Shown in pieces: positions 50,024-59,360 of a DNA stretch of 64,000 bases (the stretch's first letter is position 1; each line of letters starts with the position of its first letter). The DNA is from Acinetobacter venetianus RAG-1 = CIP 110063 (GTDB lineage Bacteria > Pseudomonadota > Gammaproteobacteria > Pseudomonadales > Moraxellaceae): contig NZ_KB849558.1 in assembly GCF_000368585.1 (NCBI RefSeq), positions 910,722-974,721 of the forward strand, read 5' to 3'. The position numbers were made by a program, and so were the translations under genes. Under the pieces are notes generated by a model, which was not told the DNA's origin, searched no databases, and was given only the letters and a program-made list of their open reading frames with translations.

Positions 50024-52963
50024 TTAATTTACTTGTTGAATGTTAAAGCCAAGTTTCTGTAACTCTTCACGCTTCGCAAATGGTGCAACTACTGCCTTCA
50101 CAGGTGTCTGCTCTAACAAATATTGTGTTGCGACACGTTTTACATCATCTAGGTTAACGTTTAACAAACGTTCACGTAACAATCTACGGAATTTAGGTGT
50201 ACGTGCATGAAGCAAGGCATAGCAAGCTGTAATTGCCTCACCTGCTGGTGAACCTGGTTTGTCCATACTTGCAACTAAACCAAGAATTGCTTCTTCTAGT
50301 TGATGAGGTTGCTGCTCAGTTTTTAACAACCATTGAATACTTGCTTCAAAATCATTAAATGTTTCGACTAAACGTGGGTCGCGGTAACTATAGAAACGGA
50401 ATGAACATGCATTTCCATCATAGCTTGCACCGCCGCCATATGCTCCACCTTTTTCACGAATTGCACTATGTAAGAAGCCATTACGTAAATATGCTGCAAG
50501 TACCATTAAAGGTGCGGCATCTGCATGCGCCACATCAACTGCTTGATATGCTGACGAGCAGAATTGAACATTGGCTTGAATCAACCAAGCTTCATCCTCT
50601 GAACTTTCTACACGTTCAACTTGGGTTAAGCTTACAGGTTCTTTGTTAACTTCTAATTTATCCCAAACATTTTGAATTTCTTCAACCAGACGATCAGATT
50701 GATGCTCTTCACACACCAGCAAGAACTGTTTAGGCGCTTGTAAAAGCTTTCGATGAATGGCTTGTAATTCGTTAATCAAGGATTGATATGCTGTTTCATC
50801 TTGATCAATTTTATTAACTAAATCACTCAACCAGTTTAATGCGCCAAGTCCTGTGTTGTGATAATCACGACGGGCTAAAGCACTCATTTGACGAGAAGCG
50901 GCTTGCATTGCATAGCTATGCCCAGAACCTGACAATCGAGACTGCCAACGAGTTTTACGTTGTTGCAATAATTCGATAATACGATCTTTCTCATCAAAGC
51001 GTAGTTTTTCAAATGCCAGTTTCAACAATTGAATCGCATCAAATTTTTGAGTAAGCGATTTCGTAGTCAAAGTTAACCAAGCACTGATGCGCTCTTTGTC
51101 ATCAACTTTACTACGCAAAGATGCGCCCATACCGAGACCACCACTAACCGCAGTTTGGATTTGTTGGAATTCAAGATAATCATATTCGCCAGCACCCACT
51201 TCACCCATGAGGATTGAGAGTAAATTGAAATATGGTGATTGAACAATTTCATCAGGAATCTGAATCAAGACCTGTTGGTAATAAATCCCATTAGTACCTG
51301 CATGATAAAGATTGAGCGGTGTATCCAAACCGTTACAAATGATTTCTCGTAATTGCCCCTGTACGATCTGTAGATCAGCAGGCACGTCCTCAAGTCCAAC
51401 TTTTGGCAACAGTTCCAAGTTATCTGGCGTATCTTGACGCTTTTTAAGCGCTTCAGTTTTTTCTTGGATTTCAACTTTTTGTGCATCAGTCAAATGAGCC
51501 GTAATTTCAGCCAAACGTGCTTGTTCCTCTTGCTGTTCTTTCACAGACTTGCTTGCATCTGGAACAAGCGTCATTTGTACACGATGTGGATTATCTAACA
51601 AATGCGTTTGAATCAAATTAGACAACCACATTGGGTCTTTGAGTTCTTCTTTGACTTGTTCAATCGCAGAATCAACATCCCATACGTGAATCGGGTCATT
51701 ATGGTGAATTGCACTGCCCAAGCCGTTTAGAATTAGGCTTAGACCATAAGGCGTACCATCACCATTGATTTCACGTTGATGCAACTCAATTTGGTGAAGA
51801 ATTGCATCGACAAGATCTGTATCCACAGGTGCAGAAGCAACATCATTTAAAACTTGTAATACACCATTTTTGAAACTTTCAGCGTGTTCAGCATTTGAAC
51901 CTTGAACACCACAATAGAAAGTCATTTCAAAGTTACTGTCATCAACACCCATGAGTGGGCCCGTTGATTGAGCATAACCACAGGTTTCTAAATAATGACG
52001 TAATGGAGAAGCCGAGTTTTCTAACAGAATCCCCTCAACCAAACGCATCCCTAAACGCAGCTTAATATCGCTGGTTTCAGGTAACAACCAAGACATTACA
52101 TGATAAGTCTTGTCTGTTAAATCTTCGCTATCAACCGCATAGCTTTCGGTCACTTCAACTGGTGCAGTTAAACGTTTTTCAGGCGTTGAATATAAAGTCG
52201 TCCCTTTTGAGAACTTATGTAAAGCTAACTTTTCAAATTGCTCTTGAAGATCATAAGCACTTTCATTACCAAAGGTCATGAAAACTGCATTACTCGGGTG
52301 ATAATGAGTCTTATAAAACTCAACAAGCTGCTCATAACTTAAGTCTGGAATATCCTTTGGATCACCACCAGAGTTGTAATGATAAGTAGTCTCTGGGAAT
52401 AAATGATGTGCTAGCTGATGGTAAAGTTGATCTGTAGGAGAACTCATTGCTCCTTTCATTTCATTAAAGACCACACCTTTATAAACCGCTTGATCATTTT
52501 CCAACTCAATACGAATACCCTCTTGTGCAAAATCGAGCGGATTTAAATTAGCTGCAAATGCTGCATCTAAATACACAGAAAGTAAGTTCTGAAAATCTTT
52601 TTTGTTTTGTGTAGCAAATGGATATGCTGTCCAGTCCGCCGCTGTAAATGCATTCATAAATGTATTCAAAGAACGGCGAATCATCAAAAAGAATGGATCA
52701 CGTACAGGAAATTTTTCAGAACCACATAGTGCAGTATGCTCTAAAATATGTGCTGTGCCTTTAGAGTCCATCGGTTGTGTTCTGAATGCTACTAAAAATA
52801 CATTTTCATCATGACTAGTAGCTAAATGATAGTGAACTGCACCAGTAACTTTGTGCTTATATTCTGAAACTTGGATATCAAGTGCTTCTACATGATGTTG
52901 ACGTAATAGCTGAAACGCAGGGTGAATAGTTTGAGTAATGCTTTCAGTAACATCTACAGTCAT
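50024..52963 (-). CDS. M16C metallopeptidase (PreP/Cym1-like)
   Basis: 979 residues. Inverted zinc motif HILEH at 72-76, with the family-typical ALCGSEKFPVRDPFFLMIRRSLNTFMNAFTAADWTAYPFAT after it and EGIRIE plus VVFNEMKGAMSS supplying the distal Glu. Two halves of about 450 residues joined by a helical hairpin around 470-510 (EEQARLAEITAHLTDAQK) form the closed chamber that degrades unstructured peptides. No signal peptide, so cytoplasmic; bacterial function is probably oligopeptide clearance. It precedes pldA by about 20 bases. Confidence 0.92.
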   Translation of the reverse strand: MTVDVTESITQTIHPAFQLLRQHHVEALDIQVSEYKHKVTGAVHYHLATSHDENVFLVAFRTQPMDSKGTAHILEHTALCGSEKFPVRDPFFLMIRRSLNTFMNAFTAADWTAYPFATQNKKDFQNLLSVYLDAAFAANLNPLDFAQEGIRIELENDQAVYKGVVFNEMKGAMSSPTDQLYHQLAHHLFPETTYHYNSGGDPKDIPDLSYEQLVEFYKTHYHPSNAVFMTFGNESAYDLQEQFEKLALHKFSKGTTLYSTPEKRLTAPVEVTESYAVDSEDLTDKTYHVMSWLLPETSDIKLRLGMRLVEGILLENSASPLRHYLETCGYAQSTGPLMGVDDSNFEMTFYCGVQGSNAEHAESFKNGVLQVLNDVASAPVDTDLVDAILHQIELHQREINGDGTPYGLSLILNGLGSAIHHNDPIHVWDVDSAIEQVKEELKDPMWLSNLIQTHLLDNPHRVQMTLVPDASKSVKEQQEEQARLAEITAHLTDAQKVEIQEKTEALKKRQDTPDNLELLPKVGLEDVPADLQIVQGQLREIICNGLDTPLNLYHAGTNGIYYQQVLIQIPDEIVQSPYFNLLSILMGEVGAGEYDYLEFQQIQTAVSGGLGMGASLRSKVDDKERISAWLTLTTKSLTQKFDAIQLLKLAFEKLRFDEKDRIIELLQQRKTRWQSRLSGSGHSYAMQAASRQMSALARRDYHNTGLGALNWLSDLVNKIDQDETAYQSLINELQAIHRKLLQAPKQFLLVCEEHQSDRLVEEIQNVWDKLEVNKEPVSLTQVERVESSEDEAWLIQANVQFCSSAYQAVDVAHADAAPLMVLAAYLRNGFLHSAIREKGGAYGGGASYDGNACSFRFYSYRDPRLVETFNDFEASIQWLLKTEQQPHQLEEAILGLVASMDKPGSPAGEAITACYALLHARTPKFRRLLRERLLNVNLDDVKRVATQYLLEQTPVKAVVAPFAKREELQKLGFNIQQVN

Positions 52964-53450
52964 GTTATCTCCAATTTATCTACATTAAATGATTACAATT
53001 TACTTTAGAGAGTCTACCGAAGAATAGATAGAGATATCCATGTAAATTACTATGTTTTTGTAGAAAAATTCATCGACTAAGCAATATGCCAATGCAGATC
53101 AACTTCTTAAAATTTATATAACTGAAATTCAATGTCTAATAATTAATTTTAAATAAAATTGTCCGCTCAACTTAATCTCGATAGCCTTTCCGCCTACTTG
53201 CTTAAAGCGATTTTTTGACTTTAAACAGTTTTGTTTAAATCTATCAATAGAACCCAAACCTTCATTTTGCAATAGATGGATAGCGAATCTAAATGAATCA
53301 GCAAATCAACAATTTGTAATTTTTTATGGAATTTAATTTTGATTTTCATCCTAAATTACGCACTTATTAGCTGTATTCTTTTCAACAAACTACTGTAATC
53401 CAGAGCATTAGTGTAAACTTTGCATTTTGAATTTTAATGTGATGACAAAC
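52964..53450. other. Divergent intergenic region, M16C peptidase to PfkB kinase
   Basis: 487 bases, longer than needed for two promoters. The minus strand is open from 53305 to a stop at 53131-53129 (58 codons, ...GLGSIDRFKQNCLKSKN...), without a good start codon, possibly a gene remnant. Otherwise A+T-rich DNA with no hairpin of note. Confidence 0.45.
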
Positions 53451-54464
53451 ATGGCAACTGTTGATCTTTTTGCAATTGGGAATGCACTCATTGACCAAGA
53501 ATTTAAAGTCTCAAATGAGTTTTTAACACAGCAAGCTTTGCAAAAAGGCACAATGCAGTTGACCGATGGTGAAACTCAAGCAGCGTTATATCAACAGCTT
53601 CAAGATAGCCAAAGCTATAAAGGTCAAGCAAGCGGTGGTTCAGCAGCAAATACAACGGTCGCGTTTAGTGCTCTAGGTGGTACTGCTTTTTATGGTTGCC
53701 GTGTCGGTAATGATGAACTAGGTTCAATTTATCTGAATGGTCTTAATGATGCAGGTATCAAGACAGCGAAACAATCAATCAGCGAAGGTGTTACAGGCAC
53801 CTGCATGGTTCTAATCAGCCCTGACTCTGAACGTACCATGCATACCTTTCTTGGAATTACAGCTGAGTTATCTGCTGAACAAATTGATTTCGAACCACTA
53901 AAAACTGCGAAATGGATTTATATCGAAGGCTACCTGTCTACAAGTGATACTGCACGAGTTGCAGTTAAACAAGCTCGTGAATTAGCAAAGCAACACGGAG
54001 TGAAAATTGCACTCTCACTTTCAGATCCAGCAATGGTTCAATACGCTCGCTCAGGCTTAGAAGAATTATTAGATGACGGCGTTGATCTACTTTTCTGTAA
54101 TGAACAAGAAGCATTGATGTTCACCAATACAGACAATCTTGATGCGGCTATTGAAGCGTTAAAAGTGAATAATCAGCACATTGTGATTACGCAAGGTGCA
54201 AATGGTGCGATGATTATCGATCCATCAAAGCAATTCCATGTAGCTGGTCGTCAAGTAGAAGCTGTTGATACTAATGGTGCTGGTGATGCCTTTGCAGGTG
54301 CTTTCCTTTATGCGATCAATGCAGGTCTCAGCTTGGAGGCTGCTGCGCAACTTGCTATCCTTATCTCAAGTGAAGTCGTAGCACAATTCGGCCCTCGTTT
54401 AAGCGTTGAAAACTACGCTAAACTCTTTGAACAATTTAAAGCGACTCAACAGGAATGTGCATAA
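53451..54464 (+). CDS. PfkB-family sugar/nucleoside kinase (adenosine-kinase-like)
   Basis: 337 residues from MATVDLFAIGNALIDQEF; ATG at 53442 and TTG at 53427 are alternatives. Ribokinase-fold signatures: ASGGSAANTTVAFSALGG near the start and DTNGAGDAFAGAFLYAI, whose Asp is the catalytic base. The N-terminal GNALIDQE and substrate-lid sequence resemble bacterial adenosine-kinase-like proteins, common in Acinetobacter and pseudomonads. It phosphorylates a sugar or nucleoside with ATP. It is followed after one base by a Rieske protein gene. Confidence 0.85.
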   Translation: MATVDLFAIGNALIDQEFKVSNEFLTQQALQKGTMQLTDGETQAALYQQLQDSQSYKGQASGGSAANTTVAFSALGGTAFYGCRVGNDELGSIYLNGLNDAGIKTAKQSISEGVTGTCMVLISPDSERTMHTFLGITAELSAEQIDFEPLKTAKWIYIEGYLSTSDTARVAVKQARELAKQHGVKIALSLSDPAMVQYARSGLEELLDDGVDLLFCNEQEALMFTNTDNLDAAIEALKVNNQHIVITQGANGAMIIDPSKQFHVAGRQVEAVDTNGAGDAFAGAFLYAINAGLSLEAAAQLAILISSEVVAQFGPRLSVENYAKLFEQFKATQQECA

Positions 54465-54465
54465 C

Positions 54466-54786
54466 ATGGAAAAGATTTGCATGACTGAGGAAGTGCCTGA
54501 ACGCGAGTCACGCGCATTCGATACGATGAAAGGCACAACAATCTTTATTACCCAAAAAGATGGTAGCTTTTATGCTTACCAAAATGTTTGTCCGCACTTA
54601 CAGACTGAACTTGAATACTTAGAAAACCAGTTCCTAGATCAAGATCGTGAGTATATTCAATGTTCAACTCATGGCGCATTGTTTTCTGTTGAAACTGGTG
54701 AATGTATCTCAGGGCCTTGTTTGGGTGACTTCCTTGAAAAGGTAAATTTGGAAGTCCACTCTGATGGTGGTATTTATATTGACTAA
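54466..54786 (+). CDS. Small Rieske [2Fe-2S] protein
   Basis: 106 residues from MEKICMTEEVPER. The cluster ligands are Cys42 and His44 (VCPHLQTELEY) and Cys66 and His69 (IQCSTHGALF). No membrane segment, so a soluble ferredoxin-like Rieske protein, as used as electron carriers or subunits of dioxygenase-type systems. AGGAATG at the end of the kinase gene is its ribosome site and the gap is one base. No oxygenase gene is nearby, so its partner is unknown. Confidence 0.9.
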   Translation: MEKICMTEEVPERESRAFDTMKGTTIFITQKDGSFYAYQNVCPHLQTELEYLENQFLDQDREYIQCSTHGALFSVETGECISGPCLGDFLEKVNLEVHSDGGIYID

Positions 54787-54796
54787 TACCTGAATT

Positions 54797-55420
54797 ATGA
54801 ATTCTGCTATGACTGAGTTTTTTCTAAATTACTACCTTATGCCATTTCACATGAGCGTAGTTGCTTTGATTTTTCTCAGCATCGCAGAAACCATCGGGAT
54901 ATTCATCGGTTTACGTCCAAGTCATTTAGTCAAAAAGCTTACACCTGAATGGCTGCTGAACTCTCCTTTACTAGACGTAAAGTTTTCAAAATATTTAATT
55001 TTTGTTTTCTTACTCATCAATTTTAGTTTTGCTGGATATTTTTTAGAGCTATCTTTCTTCGCATTACAGCACTACTTCATTTCACCTTATTATCTTTTTA
55101 TTCCAGCATTAATCATTGATATCTTCTTCACCGTATTTATGATCCATTGTCTCGATCAGGTCATTAAGCCAAAGGTAACGCATACACACACTAGCTTAGT
55201 AGGTCGTTTAGCCACAATTTCTACAGGCAATGCTCGTCCTGGTTTTTCAGCACAGGCGCGTGTAAGAGATGAATTTGGTCAACTTTATTATGTGCAAGTT
55301 GAACCAGAGTTTGGTGAATTAGAGCTACAGTCACAAGTCTTATTGATTAGTCAAAAATCCAACTCTCATTATTTAGCAAAAAAGATTTCACTCTCAAATA
55401 AGCTTTTTACAGCAGATTAA
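54797..55420 (+). CDS. YqiJ-like inner membrane protein with OB-fold
   Basis: 207 residues (203 if started at the ATG at 54809). Three membrane helices (VVALIFLSIAETIGIFIGL, YLIFVFLLINFSFAGYFL, YYLFIPALIIDIFFTVFMI) then a soluble C-terminal beta domain (LVGRLATISTGNARPGFSAQARVRDEFGQLYYVQVEPE) of the DUF1449/NfeD-like OB type. YqiJ usually pairs with the flotillin YqiK; no flotillin gene follows here. Ten bases after the Rieske gene, so probably in that operon. Confidence 0.8.
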   Translation: MNSAMTEFFLNYYLMPFHMSVVALIFLSIAETIGIFIGLRPSHLVKKLTPEWLLNSPLLDVKFSKYLIFVFLLINFSFAGYFLELSFFALQHYFISPYYLFIPALIIDIFFTVFMIHCLDQVIKPKVTHTHTSLVGRLATISTGNARPGFSAQARVRDEFGQLYYVQVEPEFGELELQSQVLLISQKSNSHYLAKKISLSNKLFTAD

Positions 55421-55983
55421 TTAAATAAGATTAGGCCTTATTAAAGTTCAACATAGCCATAGCAAGAAAAATTACAAAATGTTACAAATTTACCAGTGTT
55501 TTTATTCATTATTTTGCGCAATGCCCTACTTGCTTTCTTTTCAGAAGTTTGAAGCAATTTTTGATAGAGAAATGCATCACATTTTCAACAATAAACTCTA
55601 GTAATACACTTGGTTTTATAGTGTTTTCATTACACTTATTACTTCTTTATGTAACTAAAGATCTAAGCCCATGTAAATATTAATTATTTTATATTCTTAC
55701 TATTTTACTAGGTTTTAATTATATTTAAATAATAATAAATCATATCTTTTTAATCAGGTTTAAATTTATAAATACAATTGTTTTAATCGGGTTTAAAATC
55801 CAAACCCTATTGTTTTAGTAGGTTAATTAAAATTATTTTCATAAAATCATTAAAATCAACCTAAGTTATTGTTATTTATAACCTTAACACATATTAATTA
55901 TTTTAAATGTCCTAAAGGTTTATTTTTAATGAATTTTATTTAATAATGTTTTACATCTTTTTAAAATATGAGGCTAGGTTCCG
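55421..55983. other. Long A+T-rich leader/promoter region of the cyd operon
   Basis: 563 bases without a gene. It holds four related motifs of the type TTTTA-(3-4 bases)-GGTTTAA (55703, 55749, 55781, 55813), listed separately. No clear -35/-10 pair stands out and no terminator follows the YqiJ-like gene. Confidence 0.5.
55703..55829 (+). repeat. Four degenerate TTTTA...GGTTTAA motifs upstream of cydP
   Basis: TTTTACTAGGTTTTAA (55703), TTTTAATCAGGTTTAAAT (55749), TTTTAATCGGGTTTAAAA (55781) and TTTTAGTAGGTTAATT (55813), spaced about 46, 32 and 32 bases. They may be binding sites for a redox regulator of the bd oxidase. GTTAATTAA in the last copy recalls the ArcA box, but no ArcA is known to me in this genus. 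Confidence 0.45.
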
Positions 55984-56175
55984 ATGAACACGAGTTCTCA
56001 AGATCCAAATCGGCGCTTAATCCGTGAAATAGCAATAATTCTTATTATTAAAGTTGCGATCCTTATGGTGATTAAGAACGTTTGGTTTGATGCCCCAACG
56101 ATTCCAAAAGATTTTAACAATGAAGTTGCCGAGCGTATTGCTGGTGACATGTCCAACAATCAGGAGACACGTTGA
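55984..56175 (+). CDS. cydP: Cytochrome bd oxidase small subunit CydP
   Basis: 63 residues: polar N-terminus ([13 protein letters not shown]), one membrane helix ([20 protein letters not shown]), then [18 protein letters not shown]. This matches the CydP-type small protein placed before cydA in many Acinetobacter, Pseudomonas and related genomes. It is thought to belong to or help the oxidase. Its TGA overlaps the cydA ATG by one base (TGATG), so they are coupled. Confidence 0.85.
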   Translation: MNTSSQDPNRRLIREIAIILIIKVAILMVIKNVWFDAPTIPKDFNNEVAERIAGDMSNNQETR

Positions 56176-57752
56176 TGATTTCTGAAAGCGTGGTCGATCT
56201 TTCGCGGTTCCAATTTGCAATGACCGCAATGTATCACTTTCTTTTCGTCCCTCTAACATTAGGTCTAGCTTTCATTCTTGCCATTATGGAAACCACATAT
56301 GTGATTTCAGGCAAAGAAATCTATAAAGACATGACTAAGTTCTGGGGGAAACTCTTTGGGATTAACTTTGCTCTAGGTGTAACCACTGGTTTAACCATGG
56401 AATTCCAGTTCGGTACTAACTGGGCATATTATTCTCACTATGTCGGCGACATCTTCGGTGCACCACTTGCTATCGAAGGCCTTATGGCATTCTTCCTAGA
56501 ATCAACATTTATTGGTTTATTCTTCTTTGGTTGGGATCGCCTATCTAAAGTTCAACATTTAGGTGTAACTTGGCTCGTCGCAATTGGCTCGAACATGTCT
56601 GCTTTGTGGATTTTGATCGCCAATGGTTGGATGCAAAACCCTGTCGGTGCAGCATTCAACTTTGAAACCATGCGTATGGAGCTAGTAGACTTTGGTGCGT
56701 TGATCTTTAACCCAGTTGCTCAAGTAAAATTCGTACACACGGTTTCAGCAGGTTATGTCACTGGTGCGATTTTCGTACTCGCGATTTCTAGCTACTACTT
56801 ATTGAAAAAACGCGACTTACCTTTTGCTCGTCGCTCATTCGCAATTGCCGCGATTTTCGGTTTGGCATCTACTCTTTCAGTAATCTTACTGGGCGATGAA
56901 TCTGGTTATGAATTAGGTGACGTTCAGAAAACTAAACTTGCTGCGATTGAAGCAGAATGGCATACAGAACCAGCCCCTGCTGCATTCACTCTATTTGGTG
57001 TTCCGAATCAAGCAGAAATGCGAACTGACTACGCAATTAAGATTCCTTATGTTATGGGTATTATTGCGACACGCTCTACTGACAAACAAGTAACAGGTCT
57101 AAAAGACCTTATGAAAGAACATGAAGTGCGTATTCGCAACGGTATGGTGGCTTATAGCGAGTTAGAAAAGCTTCGTGCTGGCGACCGCTCTCCTGACTTA
57201 CTTGCTTCATTCGAACAGAACCAAAAAGACTTAGGTTATGGTCTGTTATTGAAAAAATATACCCCGAATGTTGTTGATGCGACTGAAGAACACATCCAAG
57301 CTGCAACTAAAGATACTATTCCAAACGTTGCCGCACTATTCTTCTCTTTCCGTGCGATGGTTGCTTCAGGTTTCTTAATGCTATTACTGTTTGTTCTCGC
57401 TACATGGTCTGTCGCTAAACGTAATGCAGAAAACAAACCTTGGTTATTGAAGTTCGCTTTATTTGCTTTACCACTTCCATGGATTGCTGCACAAACAGGT
57501 TGGTACGTTGCTGAAGGTGGTCGTCAACCTTGGTCAATTGGTGAAATTTTACCAACACACTTATCCGCTTCAAGTGTAAGTACAGGTGATGTGTGGGGTT
57601 CGATTATTGCACTCGCTGCGTTCTATACCGTACTTCTCATTATCGAAATGTACTTAATGATCAAGTTCGCGCGTTTAGGACCAAGTTCATTGCATACTGG
57701 TAAATACCACTTTGAGAAATTAGAAGCTAAAGCTGGGGAGGCTCAGTCATGA
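56175..57752 (+). CDS. cydA: Cytochrome bd ubiquinol oxidase subunit I
   Basis: 525 residues from the ATG at 56175, with AGGAG upstream inside cyd[25 protein letters not shown] carries the heme b595 His; the Q-loop and [18 protein letters not shown] motif mark quinol binding; about nine membrane helices. It binds hemes b558, b595 and d and reduces O2 to water with quinol at low oxygen. First large subunit of the operon, overlapping cydB by four bases. Confidence 0.97.
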   Translation: MISESVVDLSRFQFAMTAMYHFLFVPLTLGLAFILAIMETTYVISGKEIYKDMTKFWGKLFGINFALGVTTGLTMEFQFGTNWAYYSHYVGDIFGAPLAIEGLMAFFLESTFIGLFFFGWDRLSKVQHLGVTWLVAIGSNMSALWILIANGWMQNPVGAAFNFETMRMELVDFGALIFNPVAQVKFVHTVSAGYVTGAIFVLAISSYYLLKKRDLPFARRSFAIAAIFGLASTLSVILLGDESGYELGDVQKTKLAAIEAEWHTEPAPAAFTLFGVPNQAEMRTDYAIKIPYVMGIIATRSTDKQVTGLKDLMKEHEVRIRNGMVAYSELEKLRAGDRSPDLLASFEQNQKDLGYGLLLKKYTPNVVDATEEHIQAATKDTIPNVAALFFSFRAMVASGFLMLLLFVLATWSVAKRNAENKPWLLKFALFALPLPWIAAQTGWYVAEGGRQPWSIGEILPTHLSASSVSTGDVWGSIIALAAFYTVLLIIEMYLMIKFARLGPSSLHTGKYHFEKLEAKAGEAQS

Positions 57753-58894
57753 TCGAATATGAACTCCTAAAAATTATTTGGTGGGTTTTAGTAGGTCTAC
57801 TACTGATTGGCTTCGCGCTCACTGATGGTTTCGATATGGGCTCTATGGCACTCATGCCATTTGTCGGTAAAACTGACTCAGAACGTCGTGCTGCAATCAA
57901 TACGATTGCACCACACTGGGATGGTAACCAAGTTTGGTTCATTACTGCGGGTGGTGCTTTATTTGCCGCATGGCCAATGGTTTATGCCGTTGCCTTCTCT
58001 GGGATGTACTGGGCACTGCTCTTAGTCTTGTTTGCCCTATTCTTACGGCCCGTCGGTTTCGACTACCGTTCCAAGTTAGAAAATACACAATGGCGTAATT
58101 CTTGGGACTGGGGGCTTTGCGTTGGTGGTGCTGTACCTGCATTAGTGTTCGGCGTTGCTTTCGGTAACTTATTCTTAGGCGTGCCATTTACTTTAGATGA
58201 CACACTACGTTCACAATATACAGGTAGCTTTTTTGCCCTACTAAATCCATTTGCATTGATTTGCGGTATTGTGAGCTTATCGATGCTATGTGCCCATGGT
58301 GGCGCTTGGTTAATGCTCCGTACAGATGGTGATTTACATAATCGTTCTGCTAAAGCGACACAGATTATGGCAATTGTATTCCTCGTATGTTTCTTAGCTG
58401 CAGGTGCTTGGTTATTCTTCGGCAATATCAATGGTTATAGCTATGCAACTGCTGTAAATACCAATGCTGCGTTAAACCCACTTGCTAAAGATGTTGTGAC
58501 AAATGCAAATCATGGTTGGATGAATAACTACTCAACTTATCCTATTACTATGGCTGCCCCAATCATTGCTATCTTGGGTGCATTATTAGTAATTATCAGT
58601 GCGGCTAAACACAAAGCTGCTATGAGCTTCACAGGTACGAGTTTAATGGTGGTTGGTGCAATCTTAACTGCTGGTTTTGCATTGTTCCCATTCCTATTAC
58701 CTTCAAGCATTGATCCTACATCAAGCTTGACTATGTGGGATGCTGTTTCAAGTCACAAAACACTTGGTGTAATGACTGTTGCTGCATGTATTTTCGTTCC
58801 ACTCATTTTGATCTATACCTCTTGGTCTTATTACAAAATGTGGGGTGTTATTACAAACAAACATATTCAAGAAAATTCACATAGTTTGTACTAA
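57749..58894 (+). CDS. cydB: Cytochrome bd ubiquinol oxidase subunit II
   Basis: 381 residues with about eight membrane helices. [64 protein letters not shown] and [16 protein letters not shown] are diagnostic of CydB. It is the partner scaffold of CydA. ATGA overlap with cydA shows coupled translation, and cydX follows after 14 bases. Confidence 0.97.
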   Translation: MIEYELLKIIWWVLVGLLLIGFALTDGFDMGSMALMPFVGKTDSERRAAINTIAPHWDGNQVWFITAGGALFAAWPMVYAVAFSGMYWALLLVLFALFLRPVGFDYRSKLENTQWRNSWDWGLCVGGAVPALVFGVAFGNLFLGVPFTLDDTLRSQYTGSFFALLNPFALICGIVSLSMLCAHGGAWLMLRTDGDLHNRSAKATQIMAIVFLVCFLAAGAWLFFGNINGYSYATAVNTNAALNPLAKDVVTNANHGWMNNYSTYPITMAAPIIAILGALLVIISAAKHKAAMSFTGTSLMVVGAILTAGFALFPFLLPSSIDPTSSLTMWDAVSSHKTLGVMTVAACIFVPLILIYTSWSYYKMWGVITNKHIQENSHSLY

Positions 58895-58908
58895 TGAGGA
58901 GATGTGAA

Positions 58909-59010
58909 ATGTGGTATTTTGCATGGATTCTAGGCATTTTGATGGCATGTTTTGCTGGTGTACTTAGTGCACTCTATATCGAACATCATCAAAATTTAGA
59001 TGAGGAATAA
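58909..59010 (+). CDS. cydX: Cytochrome bd oxidase subunit CydX
   Basis: 33 residues: MWYFAWILGILMACFAGV then LSALYIEHHQNLDEE. The start WYFxWILG and a single membrane helix define CydX/YbgT, which sits against CydA and stabilises heme d. GAGGAG eight bases upstream is an excellent ribosome site. It lies between cydB and ybgE as in E. coli. Too short for most gene finders. Confidence 0.93.
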   Translation: MWYFAWILGILMACFAGVLSALYIEHHQNLDEE

Positions 59011-59014
59011 TAAA

Positions 59015-59311
59015 ATGGCTGAAGCAATGACAACACCGAAGAATAGTAAAGCTCAAGTGCTTGCAATGACCATTTCGTTTTTGTTGGCATTGCCACTTGC
59101 TGCTATTTTATTGGTACATCCTTCGTTAATGCTCGATGCTAATGGACACTATAATCACAGCCTGTTAATGCTTGTGATGATCGGTATCTCTGGCGGCTTC
59201 ATTCACGGCGTTGGATTTATACCAAGATTCTGGTTATGGAAATGGTTATTTAGCCCTTATGTTGCATGGCCTTTAATGTTTTTAGGTTACTACATTTGGT
59301 TGGGTAATTAA
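59015..59311 (+). CDS. ybgE: Cyd operon protein YbgE
   Basis: 98 residues from the ATG at 59015, four bases after the cydX stop, with GAGGAA inside the end of cydX as ribosome site. Three membrane helices; GGFIHGVGFIPRFWLWKWLFSP is the YbgE signature. Role unknown beyond co-occurrence with bd oxidase. Last gene of the operon, followed by a strong terminator. Confidence 0.9.
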   Translation: MAEAMTTPKNSKAQVLAMTISFLLALPLAAILLVHPSLMLDANGHYNHSLLMLVMIGISGGFIHGVGFIPRFWLWKWLFSPYVAWPLMFLGYYIWLGN

Positions 59312-59326
59312 TTTTCAACTCCAAAC

Positions 59327-59357
59327 AAAAGAGGAAGCAAATTGCTTCCTCTTTTTT
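59327..59357. terminator. Bidirectional terminator after ybgE and the siderophore receptor gene
   Basis: AAAAGAGGAAGC, loop AAATT, GCTTCCTCTTTTTT: a 12-bp stem with A- and T-runs on both sides, between convergent stop codons. Confidence 0.92.
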
Positions 59358-59360
59358 ATT

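Noticed and set aside
55813..55829. ArcA box upstream of cydP
   Set aside because: GTTAATTAA matches only half of the ArcA consensus and A+T-rich DNA gives such matches easily; kept only as part of the four-motif observation.
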